12,841 nucleotides of DNA from an uncultured Beijerinckiaceae bacterium (GCA_937863205.1 CALMGA010000042.1:1-12841); one strand, 5' to 3'; positions 1 to 7,381 are shown, numbered from the stretch's first letter. Notes: generated by a model not told the origin, from the sequence alone. Program-made: numbers and translations.

Positions 1-1
1 C

Positions 2-364
2 CTCAAGACCTTTCAGGCCCTCTCCTATGCGCGAGGGACAGGCTGCCGGGCCGACCGTGACGGACGTGGGCGCGCTTCTCGGCCGCGGTGCGCTTTTCAA
101 GGCCCCCTTTAGGAACTCGATCTCCAGGGCTTGCCGCCCGACCAAGCGCTCCAGGGCGGCGATCTTGACCTCGTAGACTTCCAGCATGTCGGCCGCGTGG
201 GCGTCGTCGTCGAACGCACCGGCTTCGAGCTTGCTGACCTAGATGCGGATCAGGTTGCGCGACAGGTCGTGTCGCTTGGCCAATGCATGAAGGGTCTCGC
301 CGGCGATGAACTCCTGGGCGATCTGGCGTTTGAACTCGATACTGTGGGTTCGGTGGCGTGCCAT
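2..364 (-). pseudogene. IS3-family transposase OrfA, interrupted by an amber codon and cut by the window edge
   Basis: OrfA of IS3 elements binds the terminal repeats through an N-terminal HTH and leucine zipper, and is normally fused to OrfB by programmed frameshifting. From the ATG at 364-362 the frame begins MARHRTHSIEFKRQIAQEF and continues through the typical HTH (HALAKRHDLSRNLIRI). It then meets TAG at 241-239, where relatives have Trp (IRIW), so a single G-to-A change is likely. Beyond the stop the same frame stays open to the window edge and still reads as OrfA (AALERLVGRQALEIEFLKGAL, then a Pro/Arg-rich tail). The gene is therefore recently inactivated rather than decayed. OrfB would lie off the left edge. 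The element terminus is not certain; it may lie near 400-425, where the minus strand reads TGGACACGGATGATCC. Family assignment is confident; activity is unlikely unless the amber is suppressed or is a sequencing error. Confidence 0.85.
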
Positions 365-429
365 GGCTTCCATCCTGTGAAAGCCCAGCCCTCCCGGTCA
401 AATCAGCGGATCATCCGTGTCCACCTCCA

Positions 430-600
430 GGGGCGCACTCCAATCCATAGTCGAAGCGAATGTAGCTTTGGACGCACCCGTGAAATGAACAGATCGGATA
501 GAACATCGATCACGTGACCGCTTTCCGCTTACACCTTCGCGCTGGCCACGCACTCGCGGCTGAACTCGTCGGCCATGTTGAGCATCCCTTCCGCTGCGAC
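430..600 (-). pseudogene. Decayed IS3-family OrfB (DDE integrase core) relic
   Basis: Three short minus-strand segments in successive frames match, in order, the catalytic core of IS407/IS51-type OrfB. They are GMLNMADEFSRECVAS (about 545-590; relatives have FLN-IIDEFTRECLAI), VIDVLSDLFISR (about 480-515; relatives have DVIDALTDLFI-RG), and SYIRFDYGLECAP (about 432-470; relatives have HIRSDNGPEF, carrying the second catalytic Asp). Shifts and stops separate the segments, so no functional protein is possible. Because it lies upstream of, and in the same orientation as, the OrfA at 2-364, it must come from a different IS3 copy, perhaps one into which the left element inserted. The assignment rests on motif order recalled from the family, not on an alignment. 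Confidence 0.55.
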
Positions 601-689
601 ATGTAGAATTGATGAGAACGGCGAGATCGGTGCACATTTGTCCGCACCTGAAGAGCTGATCAAAACGTGCACTCGGCGCGACGCGGAAC
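601..689. other. Short spacer downstream of the large recombinase gene
   Basis: This 89-base stretch separates the recombinase stop (692-690, minus strand) from the IS3 relic. I see no convincing gene, terminator with a T-run, or tRNA fragment in it. An integration junction could lie here, but no repeat supporting one was found in the window. Confidence 0.4.
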
Positions 690-3194
690 TCAGGCGAACC
701 GCTGTTGCGTCGTATTTCGCATGATCGCATTGGAGCGCTTCGATCTTTCCTCGCTCGTGAAGCGAGCATAGTGGAGTTTCAGGGTTTCTGGGACGTCGAA
801 CAGAGCACGCGCCGCTTCCTCGATTGAACCGGTTGTCTTGAGATAGTGAGTTGCTACGATGTCTCGGATGGCATGCGTCCCAAACGGCAGTACACCGTCG
901 ATGCCATCTTGATGCCATGGACAACCTACAAGGTAGCGCGCGCTGAAATTCATGACAACTTTGGAGATGGACTGCTCGTTGAGGCCGCGATTTGACCTTT
1001 TCCCAGGGAAAAGGAAGTCCGAATTCGCCCCACGCATGAGCCTGCGTGATGAGCCGGTCTGATCAACGATGCCCGTGGCCGGATCGACCGTTCCGATCCA
1101 GCGTTCGATCGATTTATAAAGCCGCGGATCATTGGGGTCGAGAACCAGTGTGAGATCGGCGCCATCGTCGGGTAGCGCTCCGCTCCCCGCATTCTTCATA
1201 TCGGATTGCGCAATCACGAGTGACCAATGGCGCTTGCACCTGTTCCATCTCAGGTTGCCGGTGTTATCCGCGCGCCACGTCAGTTTCGAATAGTTGGCCC
1301 GCCTGAGCTTGCCGTGCACCAACATGCTCATGAGAAGGTGCGAGCGATCGTGATGAGCCATGGTGCGCAACATGCCACGACCGTCCGGGCGATCATCTTC
1401 CATGCGGTCGATTGCCTTGAGCACAGGCAGAAGAGGGCAATCCATTTCGAGAATCGGCAGAATTGGAAGCCACGTATCACGGATCGTCTTCGCTTCATCG
1501 GCGAGAGTGTCGGCCAAGCTCCGCAGTTCCACCAAGCTGTTCTTTATAATCATTTGCCATTCGCGTCGCGCCAAGTCGACCCAGGCTGCGTCCACCAGAC
1601 CCGGAATGGGCGCGAGAGCAGGTGGCTGATGGAAGAAAAATCCTGTGACCGGGCTGAAGAGCCCCATCAATGTTTCAAGTCGCAGCGCATCACTTTGAGC
1701 AAAGACTAGTTCGTCCTTCGGCTTCGGATAGTTGAGTTGGCGAAACGCGTCAGCCATTTCCATTTCCGAAAAGCGTTGCTTCGCGATATGTTCTGACACC
1801 GCAAGTTGAAGCCCGGGGTGCACGAGAAAACCTAGCCCTTGACCTCCGTGCCATGCTCGCCCGCCGGTGAGTTGGTCAACCGCCGCCACCGTGCGCCGGA
1901 TGTAACCCGAAGCATGGCGCGCAGTTGTGGCGCGCCATTTGCCGCCGTGCGTAACGCGGAATCCATTCCCTCGCGCACGCTTTTGGCGCGGGAATGCGAG
2001 CGTGGTTGGCAACGGAGCCGTCTTGAACTCGATCAGGGTCGCAACCTCTGCCGCCATGATCGGTGACAAGAGTTGTTTCTCACAACTGCGATCGGTGTGC
2101 GCACCGTCCTTGCCGAATCGGTACCTAGCGAGGCGCCGCGAGGGCGTCGCACCGATGATGGTGTGGCGAACCCACTCGACAATCTCGACGCGACTGTTTT
2201 CATCGAGGTCAGGCCAATCTGCCGGGAGGAAAGACGCGTCGCAGCCAGCCACTTTGAGAAGCAGGCGAATTTCATCATTGTAGACATCATCGGTTGCCAA
2301 ACGCAGACGTGGCGCCTCGACAAGGCTCAACAGAGTGTCTGGGACTGCCCCAAGGGCCTGCTCCAACCTTTGGACAAGATCCTTTATGTCCGCCCGCGGC
2401 GGCGTACCCGAAAGTAACCGCCGAAGGTTGCGGACATGCGTTCCCGCTTCCTCAGCGAGTTTCGGAAGCGACAAGCCACGCGCATCGACCAACACCTGTA
2501 GACAATCGGCGAAGGTCGACGGCGGAACGCCGGTTGCGACCATTTCGTGGACCAGATCGCCCAGTGCGCTCCACCCCGCTTCGATGCGCGCTCGTTCCAG
2601 AGGATCGTCGATCCTCGCAAGGCGCGGTACGATCAGCGTTTTCAGAATGTCTCGGGGCTGGACGAGCGGACACAGCGGATCGTCGTCGGATAGCCGCATC
2701 AACTTTTGCAAGACATCGATTTCGGTCAGCAGATCGACCGCAGGATTTCTGATCAATGCCCGGTGTGCTTCGTCGCGCAGGCACGCGATGGTCGCGGTGC
2801 TCGCCTTCGGGGCGGCGAAGCCAAGGCTTTCGATGGCGCTTTCCAGGATCGCCCGACATGGCGACTTGGCCAGATCACCGGCTGTGGGATGGCCAATCCA
2901 GAACGCCAAGCTTACCAAATCGAGATGGCTGAAAAGCTTCTGATGCGACGACACGTGCCGCAGGACAGGCAGCGCGGCATTGCTGCCGCGAAGTTCACGA
3001 AGCAATGTCTCCAGCGCGCATTTCAGTTCGTCCGGCGTCTTGTAAGTCACGCCCCTTTTCCGACCGGGCTGGGGCGATGTCCTCGACCCACCCACAAGCC
3101 TCTCTACAGCGCTGTCGCCTAGCAAGTCGACATCGTCGACCTGTTCGCACTCGCCAAGGATTGGGCCGTCATGGACGGATCCTTCAACCATCAT
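690..3194 (-). CDS. Large HTH/tyrosine-recombinase fusion protein (834 aa)
   Basis: Probable site-specific recombinase that cuts and rejoins DNA through a tyrosine nucleophile. The C-terminal 200 residues show the tyrosine-recombinase arrangement: an Arg-containing first box near 629-641 (GKLRRANYSKLTWR), then H774-A-I-R777 followed by DIVATHYL, and Y809 in LKLHYARF. The usual LGH box before the Tyr reads LFDVPET, so its His/Trp is absent. Residues about 226-292 (CLQVLVDARGLSLPKLAEEA and onward to RRLLSG) form a Cro/Xre-like HTH, unusual inside such a protein. The first 220 and middle 300-600 residues are not recognised. At 834 aa it is about twice the size of ordinary integrases. The start ATG overlaps the stop of the upstream HTH gene (ATGA), indicating translational coupling; a second ATG follows directly. 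The frame is clean over its whole length. Recombinase class is fairly sure; substrate and att sites are unknown. Confidence 0.8.
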   Translation of the reverse strand: MMVEGSVHDGPILGECEQVDDVDLLGDSAVERLVGGSRTSPQPGRKRGVTYKTPDELKCALETLLRELRGSNAALPVLRHVSSHQKLFSHLDLVSLAFWIGHPTAGDLAKSPCRAILESAIESLGFAAPKASTATIACLRDEAHRALIRNPAVDLLTEIDVLQKLMRLSDDDPLCPLVQPRDILKTLIVPRLARIDDPLERARIEAGWSALGDLVHEMVATGVPPSTFADCLQVLVDARGLSLPKLAEEAGTHVRNLRRLLSGTPPRADIKDLVQRLEQALGAVPDTLLSLVEAPRLRLATDDVYNDEIRLLLKVAGCDASFLPADWPDLDENSRVEIVEWVRHTIIGATPSRRLARYRFGKDGAHTDRSCEKQLLSPIMAAEVATLIEFKTAPLPTTLAFPRQKRARGNGFRVTHGGKWRATTARHASGYIRRTVAAVDQLTGGRAWHGGQGLGFLVHPGLQLAVSEHIAKQRFSEMEMADAFRQLNYPKPKDELVFAQSDALRLETLMGLFSPVTGFFFHQPPALAPIPGLVDAAWVDLARREWQMIIKNSLVELRSLADTLADEAKTIRDTWLPILPILEMDCPLLPVLKAIDRMEDDRPDGRGMLRTMAHHDRSHLLMSMLVHGKLRRANYSKLTWRADNTGNLRWNRCKRHWSLVIAQSDMKNAGSGALPDDGADLTLVLDPNDPRLYKSIERWIGTVDPATGIVDQTGSSRRLMRGANSDFLFPGKRSNRGLNEQSISKVVMNFSARYLVGCPWHQDGIDGVLPFGTHAIRDIVATHYLKTTGSIEEAARALFDVPETLKLHYARFTSEERSKRSNAIMRNTTQQRFA

Positions 3195-4129
3195 GATGTT
3201 TCCCGGGGGGCTTCCACTTCAGACTTTGCGACGAGATCTGGTAGGCAGCGCGCCTTCCAGCGGTCGATCTCAGATCTCAGATGACGGAGCCTCAAGCGGT
3301 GGGCGGGAATGGCGACGGTGTGAGCGATCTTTTCCCAAGCAAGGCCCTTGCAGGTCACGGGAACCTTATTGCCAGCACCGACTGCGACGTCGACGAAAGC
3401 TGCGAGGCGGGTCTGCTCGTCGGACTTGCTTTCGCGTGCTTCGGGCGCGATGCCTTGGAAAAGTCGCTGGCACTTCGCCTTGATCGCTTTGTTCTTCAAA
3501 CGCTCGCAGTCGACGCCCGTGCGGCGCGCGATTTCGGCGTAGTTCGGGGTCGCATGGCTATGCCGCCAGGGCAGCGGCTCGCCAGAGGCGCGTAGAGCGT
3601 CCGCCAGGGCGGAAATACGCCGGATCTCCTCGGTGATCGTCAGGGGCGTGATGACGTCGTCGCCATTCCGCTGACGCAGTTCTGCAAGCGCAGCCCGAAC
3701 CCCTGGACTTTTGAGGGCTCCAACGGTGATCGACGTCTCTCTCGACACCTGCTCGAGTGCCATGTTGCCGTATCGCGTCACCGGAACGGTGCGGTTCGCG
3801 TAAATTCGTCTGATGGCCGCCAAAGCCTCTGCCTGCTTCGGCGGGAGCGCAGCAATCACTGATGTTTGATGGATCGCATTCAGTTCCCTCGAGAGGCGCC
3901 GCAGGATGTTGTAAGAAATGTTCGTCTCATCTGAGATCTGCTGAATGCCGATCTCCCGCGAATTTTTAGGGTTGCAAGGTAACGCCGGACAGCCGCGGCT
4001 TTCACGTTCGCATGCGTAGGCGCGCAACCTCATCCGTTCGGCGGCGAGGGGATCGGCGGTGTACGTTTTCGCTTTGACGACTCTGCTCATTGACGCCAAT
4101 TCTGTTGGGGTTGGACCTGCTTCAGTCAC
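3191..4129 (-). CDS. Protein with apparent tandem HTH modules, partner of the large recombinase
   Basis: Not recognised as a named family. It appears to hold four related modules, each ending in an HTH-like stretch: QQISDETNISYNILRRLSRE (about 63-82), EQVSRETSITVGALK (126-140), AEIARRTGVDCERLKNKAI (198-216) and EKIAHTVAIPAHRLRLRHLR (266-285). Modules 2 and 4 also share a preceding V-P-V-T element about 12 residues upstream of the HTH. Multi-site DNA binding is the natural inference, such as aligning recombination sites or acting as a directionality factor. The gene precedes the recombinase, and its TGA overlaps the recombinase ATG by 4 bases. The start is uncertain: GTG at 4129, or ATG at 4090 (residue 14, MSRVVKAKTY); neither has a strong ribosome binding site. 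Accessory DNA-binding proteins encoded beside tyrosine recombinases are known, for example TnpC of Tn554, but I see no homology to that protein. Confidence 0.75.
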   Translation of the reverse strand: MTEAGPTPTELASMSRVVKAKTYTADPLAAERMRLRAYACERESRGCPALPCNPKNSREIGIQQISDETNISYNILRRLSRELNAIHQTSVIAALPPKQAEALAAIRRIYANRTVPVTRYGNMALEQVSRETSITVGALKSPGVRAALAELRQRNGDDVITPLTITEEIRRISALADALRASGEPLPWRHSHATPNYAEIARRTGVDCERLKNKAIKAKCQRLFQGIAPEARESKSDEQTRLAAFVDVAVGAGNKVPVTCKGLAWEKIAHTVAIPAHRLRLRHLRSEIDRWKARCLPDLVAKSEVEAPRETS

Positions 4130-4582
4130 GACGATCAGAGATCAGGTGGGAAGACGCGCCTGCTGCCCGATCACCTGCCCCTCCCGGTCGGGGTCGGTGC
4201 AGATGATGACGAAGGGCGAAGCGCTTAGACGCACGCCAAGGCCGGTGCATCTGAGGCGACCAGCGCCGGATCGACCCGGACAGCACGTTGGGATCGTTCT
4301 GCCGGGCTTCAGATGCGGATCATGGAACGCCTGAGACCATGGCGCTCCGATGTTTTCGTGGATCGCCCAATGTGACCTTCGGCGTGCCGCGAAGAAGCTT
4401 CGCCGCCGATTGTGGACCGCAAGCCGCGATTGGGAGTTCCGGTGCGAGAAGGCCCTAACCCTCGCGGTGTGGTCGCCTCTCAAGCGACCACGATTCATCA
4501 TGGGCTTCTAGCTCCCACCGACATGCCGCGAGACCTACGCGCTTCTCGCATTGGAAGCGGACTGACCGGTCTACAAGAACTG
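4130..4582. other. Gene-poor spacer between the DUF6876 gene and the tandem-HTH gene
   Basis: About 450 bases without a convincing gene. Reading frames in it are Arg/Pro-rich shadows. The only clear structure is the perfect stem-loop at 4469-4491. The spacer is long for the middle of an operon, so the tandem-HTH/recombinase pair may have its own promoter here; I could not pick out a clear -35/-10 pair. Confidence 0.5.
4469..4491. repeat. Perfect 8-bp stem-loop in the spacer
   Basis: GTGGTCGC and GCGACCAC flank a 7-base loop (CTCTCAA). It lies about 90 bases past the end of the DUF6876 gene. It lacks a following T-run on either strand, so it is not a classic intrinsic terminator. It could be an mRNA-stabilising hairpin or a protein-binding palindrome. 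Confidence 0.5.
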
Positions 4583-4948
4583 TCAATGCTCGTTGGGGAG
4601 GTGCAGGACCAGATCCTCAACCCAGACCTCGATGCCGGGCGACGGGAAATCAGTCATCACATCCTGTCGCCAGCAAACCCTATAATCACCATCCGCACAC
4701 GTCACCGTTGCCCTGCCGTCAGCGCTGCATTCGAGACGCCAGATCTGAGTGTACATGCCCCGCACGGGTAAATCGAGCTGCATCGCTTTGATCAGATCGA
4801 GCAACCACCACGCCTCGTACTGGTTCATCACGTACATTGAACCTGGTGTCAGCAGTATCCATTCGTCTTTGTATCTAGTCAGTGAACCTCGGAATTGCTG
4901 TAGATCAGGGTGATGTTCGTTGAGAGCAGTGGGCGGCCGAGTAGCCAT
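4583..4948 (-). CDS. DUF6876 family protein (121 aa)
   Basis: Small protein of a domain family commonly met on plasmids, phages and integrative elements; its function is not established. Family-like features are LQQFRGSLTRYK (16-27), a T-P-G then Y-W-L-L-D-I segment (LTPGSMYVMNQYEAWWLLDL, 33-52), QIWRL (68-72) and a C-terminal DFPSPGIEVWVED. The start is the ATG at 4948-4946, chosen because it has a good AAAGGAG site seven bases upstream; longer versions would overlap the upstream gene extensively. It begins one base after the stop of the excisionase-like gene, so the two form an operon. No signal peptide or membrane segment is seen. Family naming is from memory of the motif pattern and would need a profile search. 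Confidence 0.75.
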   Translation of the reverse strand: MATRPPTALNEHHPDLQQFRGSLTRYKDEWILLTPGSMYVMNQYEAWWLLDLIKAMQLDLPVRGMYTQIWRLECSADGRATVTCADGDYRVCWRQDVMTDFPSPGIEVWVEDLVLHLPNEH

Positions 4949-4949
4949 T

Positions 4950-5234
4950 TCAACGCTCCTTTCGATCGTCAGAACGAGCATTGTCGGGCAGCGCACAGAG
5001 AAACGCGTTTGCATCAGCAACTAGGATTATACGGCGCCGGCCGCTGTAACGACTCACCAGGGTTCCCTGGGCGAGGTATTGATAGACATGAGACCGCGAC
5101 AGTCCCGTTGCCGCACAAAAGTCAGCAACCGAATAAGACAAGGGCGCCAGCGGTGCAGACAAGGTCGCGACGGTCGTCTCGGGTTCGGAATGCCCCTTTT
5201 CTCGAGGTGTCTGTGGTTTCACCTGTGCCTCCAT
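4950..5234 (-). CDS. AlpA/excisionase-like HTH DNA-binding protein (94 aa)
   Basis: Likely a recombination directionality factor or small regulator. Residues about 34-80 form a MerR-like winged HTH of the AlpA/HTH_17 type: YSVADFCAATGLSRSHVYQ, then YLAQGTLVSRYSGRRRIILV and ADANAFLCALP. The N-terminal 30 residues are polar and probably disordered; the C-terminus is basic. The start at ATG 5234 gives the usual length for this class, but it lacks a strong ribosome binding site. In-frame ATGs at 5288 and 5327 would lengthen it. It heads the minus-strand cluster leading to DUF6876 and, after a spacer, the tandem-HTH and recombinase genes, which fits an excisionase encoded with its recombinase. It is divergent from the gene at 5367. 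Confidence 0.8.
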   Translation of the reverse strand: MEAQVKPQTPREKGHSEPETTVATLSAPLAPLSYSVADFCAATGLSRSHVYQYLAQGTLVSRYSGRRRIILVADANAFLCALPDNARSDDRKER

Positions 5235-5311
5235 GGTTGCGCGAAGACAAAGGCATGAGGCCAACGAGTCGACACCTGCGGACTTCATTTGCGAAATGCA
5301 TGAGTCCGAAC

Positions 5312-5317
5312 TTGACA
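5312..5317 (+). promoter_or_regulatory. Possible -35 element for the divergent 372-aa gene
   Basis: A consensus TTGACA occurs about 50 bases upstream of the ATG at 5367. No good -10 hexamer sits at the usual spacing, so this is only a weak suggestion. If the excisionase gene uses the 5327 start, this site would lie inside it. Confidence 0.25.
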
Positions 5318-5366
5318 AATCGGTCATGATGCGCAAGCCGATTGCTCGGCGTTGCGGGGCGGTCTC

Positions 5367-6485
5367 ATGCAATTCTGGGAAGCACGCGCGAGTCTCTGGC
5401 CGAGCGGCCGCTCAGGCGATTGCAATCCCTTTGTGCCGCCAGTCGGCGATGAACTGGACCGCTTGATCGCCAAGGCGCTCACAAAACGCGGCCTCACGGC
5501 GGCTTCATATAAAAAGATTGGATGCAAGGGTTTGGTGGACCGGCCGCGTCGATTACCGATGCAGATGGTCGTTGGTGCAAACTTCAACCCGTACTTCGAA
5601 CTTCGATGTTTTTGGCTGCCATTCGCGTTGGAGTACGCGCGCATCGAAAAACAGGAGCAAGCGCATCGCCGAGATCAGGTGAAAGCGGGTGTAGGACCGC
5701 TCTTGTCAGCGCTTGATAAGCTCAAAGCCGACATCGCCAGTTTCCCACTTGCATCATTGTATCGACATGCGGGGATCTGGGAAAGGAGGCCATCCAAGCG
5801 GCGCTATGCGCGCAAAGAATTGCAGGATGCAATCGAGGCTCTTGAAGAACAGATCAATGCGATACTTGTCACCAAAGATAATGAACTTGGGTATGCTCTC
5901 GAGCGCGCCGAGCGACTGGCGGAGAACGAAGGCAAAGTTCAGCTACACGGAAACTTCAATGTGTGGTCTGTGGCTTTCGTGACGATCATGGCCATAGCTT
6001 GGGCGCGATTAAGCGGAAAAAATCCCGGTGTTCACACGAAAGAGTTCCGCGACTTCTTAGCAACCGCATGGGATGTTACCGATGACGCCTGGACGAGAAC
6101 AAGCAAATGCAAGGAGAACTTTACACAGGATGCTGCATGCGCAAGTGTTCTAGATCAATCGTTTGGTTGGCAGAGGCTTGGATCATTGGGCTGGCTTTTT
6201 CGAAACGCGGAGAGCACCTGGCACTCAGTTCTAAACTCAAGTCCATTCGATGATAAGGTAAAACTCCATCTCGAGACCATCTTTGAAGAAGAGCGCATGC
6301 TGCCACGCCACAGGCGCATAAAGATGGACCGCGTCTTTCTGACGGCTGCTCAGGTGATCGGACTTTCGAGTATGTCCAAATTCAATGTAAGAGAGTACGA
6401 CTACCTCGTTGATCTGGTTCTTAGGGCAACCAGTGCGAAAGTCTGTCAACAGCAGATAATCGCACAGCAGTCACTGCCAGCATGA
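5367..6485 (+). CDS. Hypothetical protein, 372 aa, divergent from the recombinase module
   Basis: Not recognised. The ATG at 5367 was chosen over the in-frame TTG at 5352; GGGGCGG just upstream may serve as ribosome binding site, and an in-frame TGA at 5313 bars longer forms. The protein is soluble-looking and largely helical. It has a charged N-terminal half with KQEQAHRRDQ, a predicted coiled-coil region (KELQDAIEALEEQINAIL and on through ALERAERLAE), and a hydrophobic stretch NVWSVAFVTIMAIAWARL that is more likely a buried helix than a membrane span. The C-terminal third has EEERMLPRHRRIKMDR. No catalytic motif is evident. The frame is clean and long, which argues it is real. Its position beside the recombinase cluster suggests cargo or a defence/maintenance gene of that element, but this is inference. 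Confidence 0.7.
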   Translation: MQFWEARASLWPSGRSGDCNPFVPPVGDELDRLIAKALTKRGLTAASYKKIGCKGLVDRPRRLPMQMVVGANFNPYFELRCFWLPFALEYARIEKQEQAHRRDQVKAGVGPLLSALDKLKADIASFPLASLYRHAGIWERRPSKRRYARKELQDAIEALEEQINAILVTKDNELGYALERAERLAENEGKVQLHGNFNVWSVAFVTIMAIAWARLSGKNPGVHTKEFRDFLATAWDVTDDAWTRTSKCKENFTQDAACASVLDQSFGWQRLGSLGWLFRNAESTWHSVLNSSPFDDKVKLHLETIFEEERMLPRHRRIKMDRVFLTAAQVIGLSSMSKFNVREYDYLVDLVLRATSAKVCQQQIIAQQSLPA

Positions 6486-6490
6486 CTCGA

Positions 6491-6528
6491 TGTTAAATAG
6501 GCAAATTGCCTCTAGCATTTATTTAACA
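6491..6528. repeat. Nested AT-rich palindromes directly after the 372-aa gene
   Basis: An outer inverted repeat TGTTAAATA (6491-6499) / TATTTAACA (6520-6528) encloses an inner near-perfect palindrome AGGCAA-A-TTGCCT (6499-6511). It begins 6 bases past the stop codon. It may act as a transcription terminator, although there is no T-run, or as a binding site for a recombinase or regulator. Low GC here contrasts with the surroundings. Confidence 0.6.
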
Positions 6529-6627
6529 ATAGTTTACTGGAAAATTAAGTAATTATGATTGACGGCTCGTTGCGGCAATCCTTGTCATGCTTGCATTGTA
6601 CTCGGCTTTTATCCGAATGCCTGATCG
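6529..6627. other. AT-rich noncoding spacer
   Basis: Starts AT-rich (TTTACTGGAAAATTAAGTAATTATGATTG, shown here only as an indication of composition around 6532-6560) and becomes average toward 6600. No gene is seen. It could hold an element boundary. Confidence 0.35.
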
Positions 6628-6951
6628 TCAATCTGAAATCTGCTTCCCGATGCGATCCCAGCCGATCGGTCGAAGGTTCACAGCTGGTGCGGCGATCGGT
6701 AGATCGTTGAATGAGGGCTGTTGTCTCTGCGCTTGATGACGTTCAACAATTCGGATGCTTGTAAGGAGAGCTTTAGCCATGGCCAACAGAACGCGAAGCG
6801 CAATAGTCGCGCCCGTGACATAGAAAGCGGAGGCTCGCTGCCATAGGTTGTCGAGAACATACGGAAAGCGCGTTCTTACGTGCGCTATGATCTGCTTTCC
6901 GCTGGCGATCGAATTGGCCATAGCAGGTGACCGTTGCTCAACATCAGACAA
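6628..6951 (-). CDS. Possible small protein with one hydrophobic segment
   Basis: Doubtful gene. A TTG at 6951 has an excellent AGGAGG seven bases upstream, giving a 107-aa product; the first ATG, at 6921, gives 97 aa. The sequence includes NSIASGKQIIAHVRTRFPYV, then a moderately hydrophobic stretch (AFYVTGATIALRVLLAMAKALL) that could be a single membrane helix, and a polar C-terminus. I recognise no family. The well-placed Shine-Dalgarno sequence is the main support; the start codon is weak and no neighbour suggests a function. Confidence 0.35.
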   Translation of the reverse strand: MSDVEQRSPAMANSIASGKQIIAHVRTRFPYVLDNLWQRASAFYVTGATIALRVLLAMAKALLTSIRIVERHQAQRQQPSFNDLPIAAPAVNLRPIGWDRIGKQISD

Positions 6952-7381
6952 ACGACAGACCTCCTGCACCTATCGCGACCGGCTCCGCCCTCGCGTTCGC
7001 CCGCGTTGATGTGCCGTCCGATCATGCCAACATCATGACTGCTCCGCATTCGAAGGAGCGAATCGGTAGCAAGGAGCTGTCATCGATAAGGCCAGTTTGA
7101 GTGCGGCGCTGTGGCAACATCCGGCTATGGCGCTATCTCGCCAGGGACTGATGCTGGAGGGCGCACGCCTGAAGACATTGTGACATCGAGGTCTGTCCAC
7201 CGGGCCGGCTGTTGGCACGTCGGACGAGCGGGGCTGGCACGTGACCGGAGCTCGACGGGGTTTGCTGCCGTCGCCAAAAATGGGTCCCGCTTTCCTGAGC
7301 GGGTTCGCCTAGAGCATCGGAAGGGTAAGCGGCCGCGTTGAACGGGTTGGTCCGAGGGTGGTTTGCGTGCCGGAGGTGACG
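6952..7381. other. Noncoding stretch upstream of the IS630 fragment
   Basis: No credible gene is seen. A small perfect hairpin CCCGCT-TTCCTG-AGCGGG lies at 7286-7303. The left terminus of the IS630 element is expected within roughly the last 100 bases before the ATG at 7382, but without its partner end I cannot place it. Confidence 0.4.

Noticed and set aside
2335..2943. 202-aa plus-strand frame and other overlapping frames within the recombinase gene.
   Set aside because: They lie antisense to the clean 834-codon frame and have Arg/Ser-rich low-information composition.
690..4129. Possible membership in the gamma-mobile-trio or Tn554-like recombinase systems.
   Set aside because: Those systems combine several recombinase or integrase-type proteins. 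Only one tyrosine recombinase is seen here and I cannot align the partners from memory, so no name is given. A profile search with the GmtX/Y/Z and TnpA/B/C families would decide.
4142..4501. Minus-strand frame containing a 'TDPDREGQ'-like string that recalls the Toprim motif of topoisomerase I.
   Set aside because: The rest of the frame is Arg/Ser/Pro-rich without any topoisomerase context, has no good start, and looks like a chance match in GC-rich DNA.
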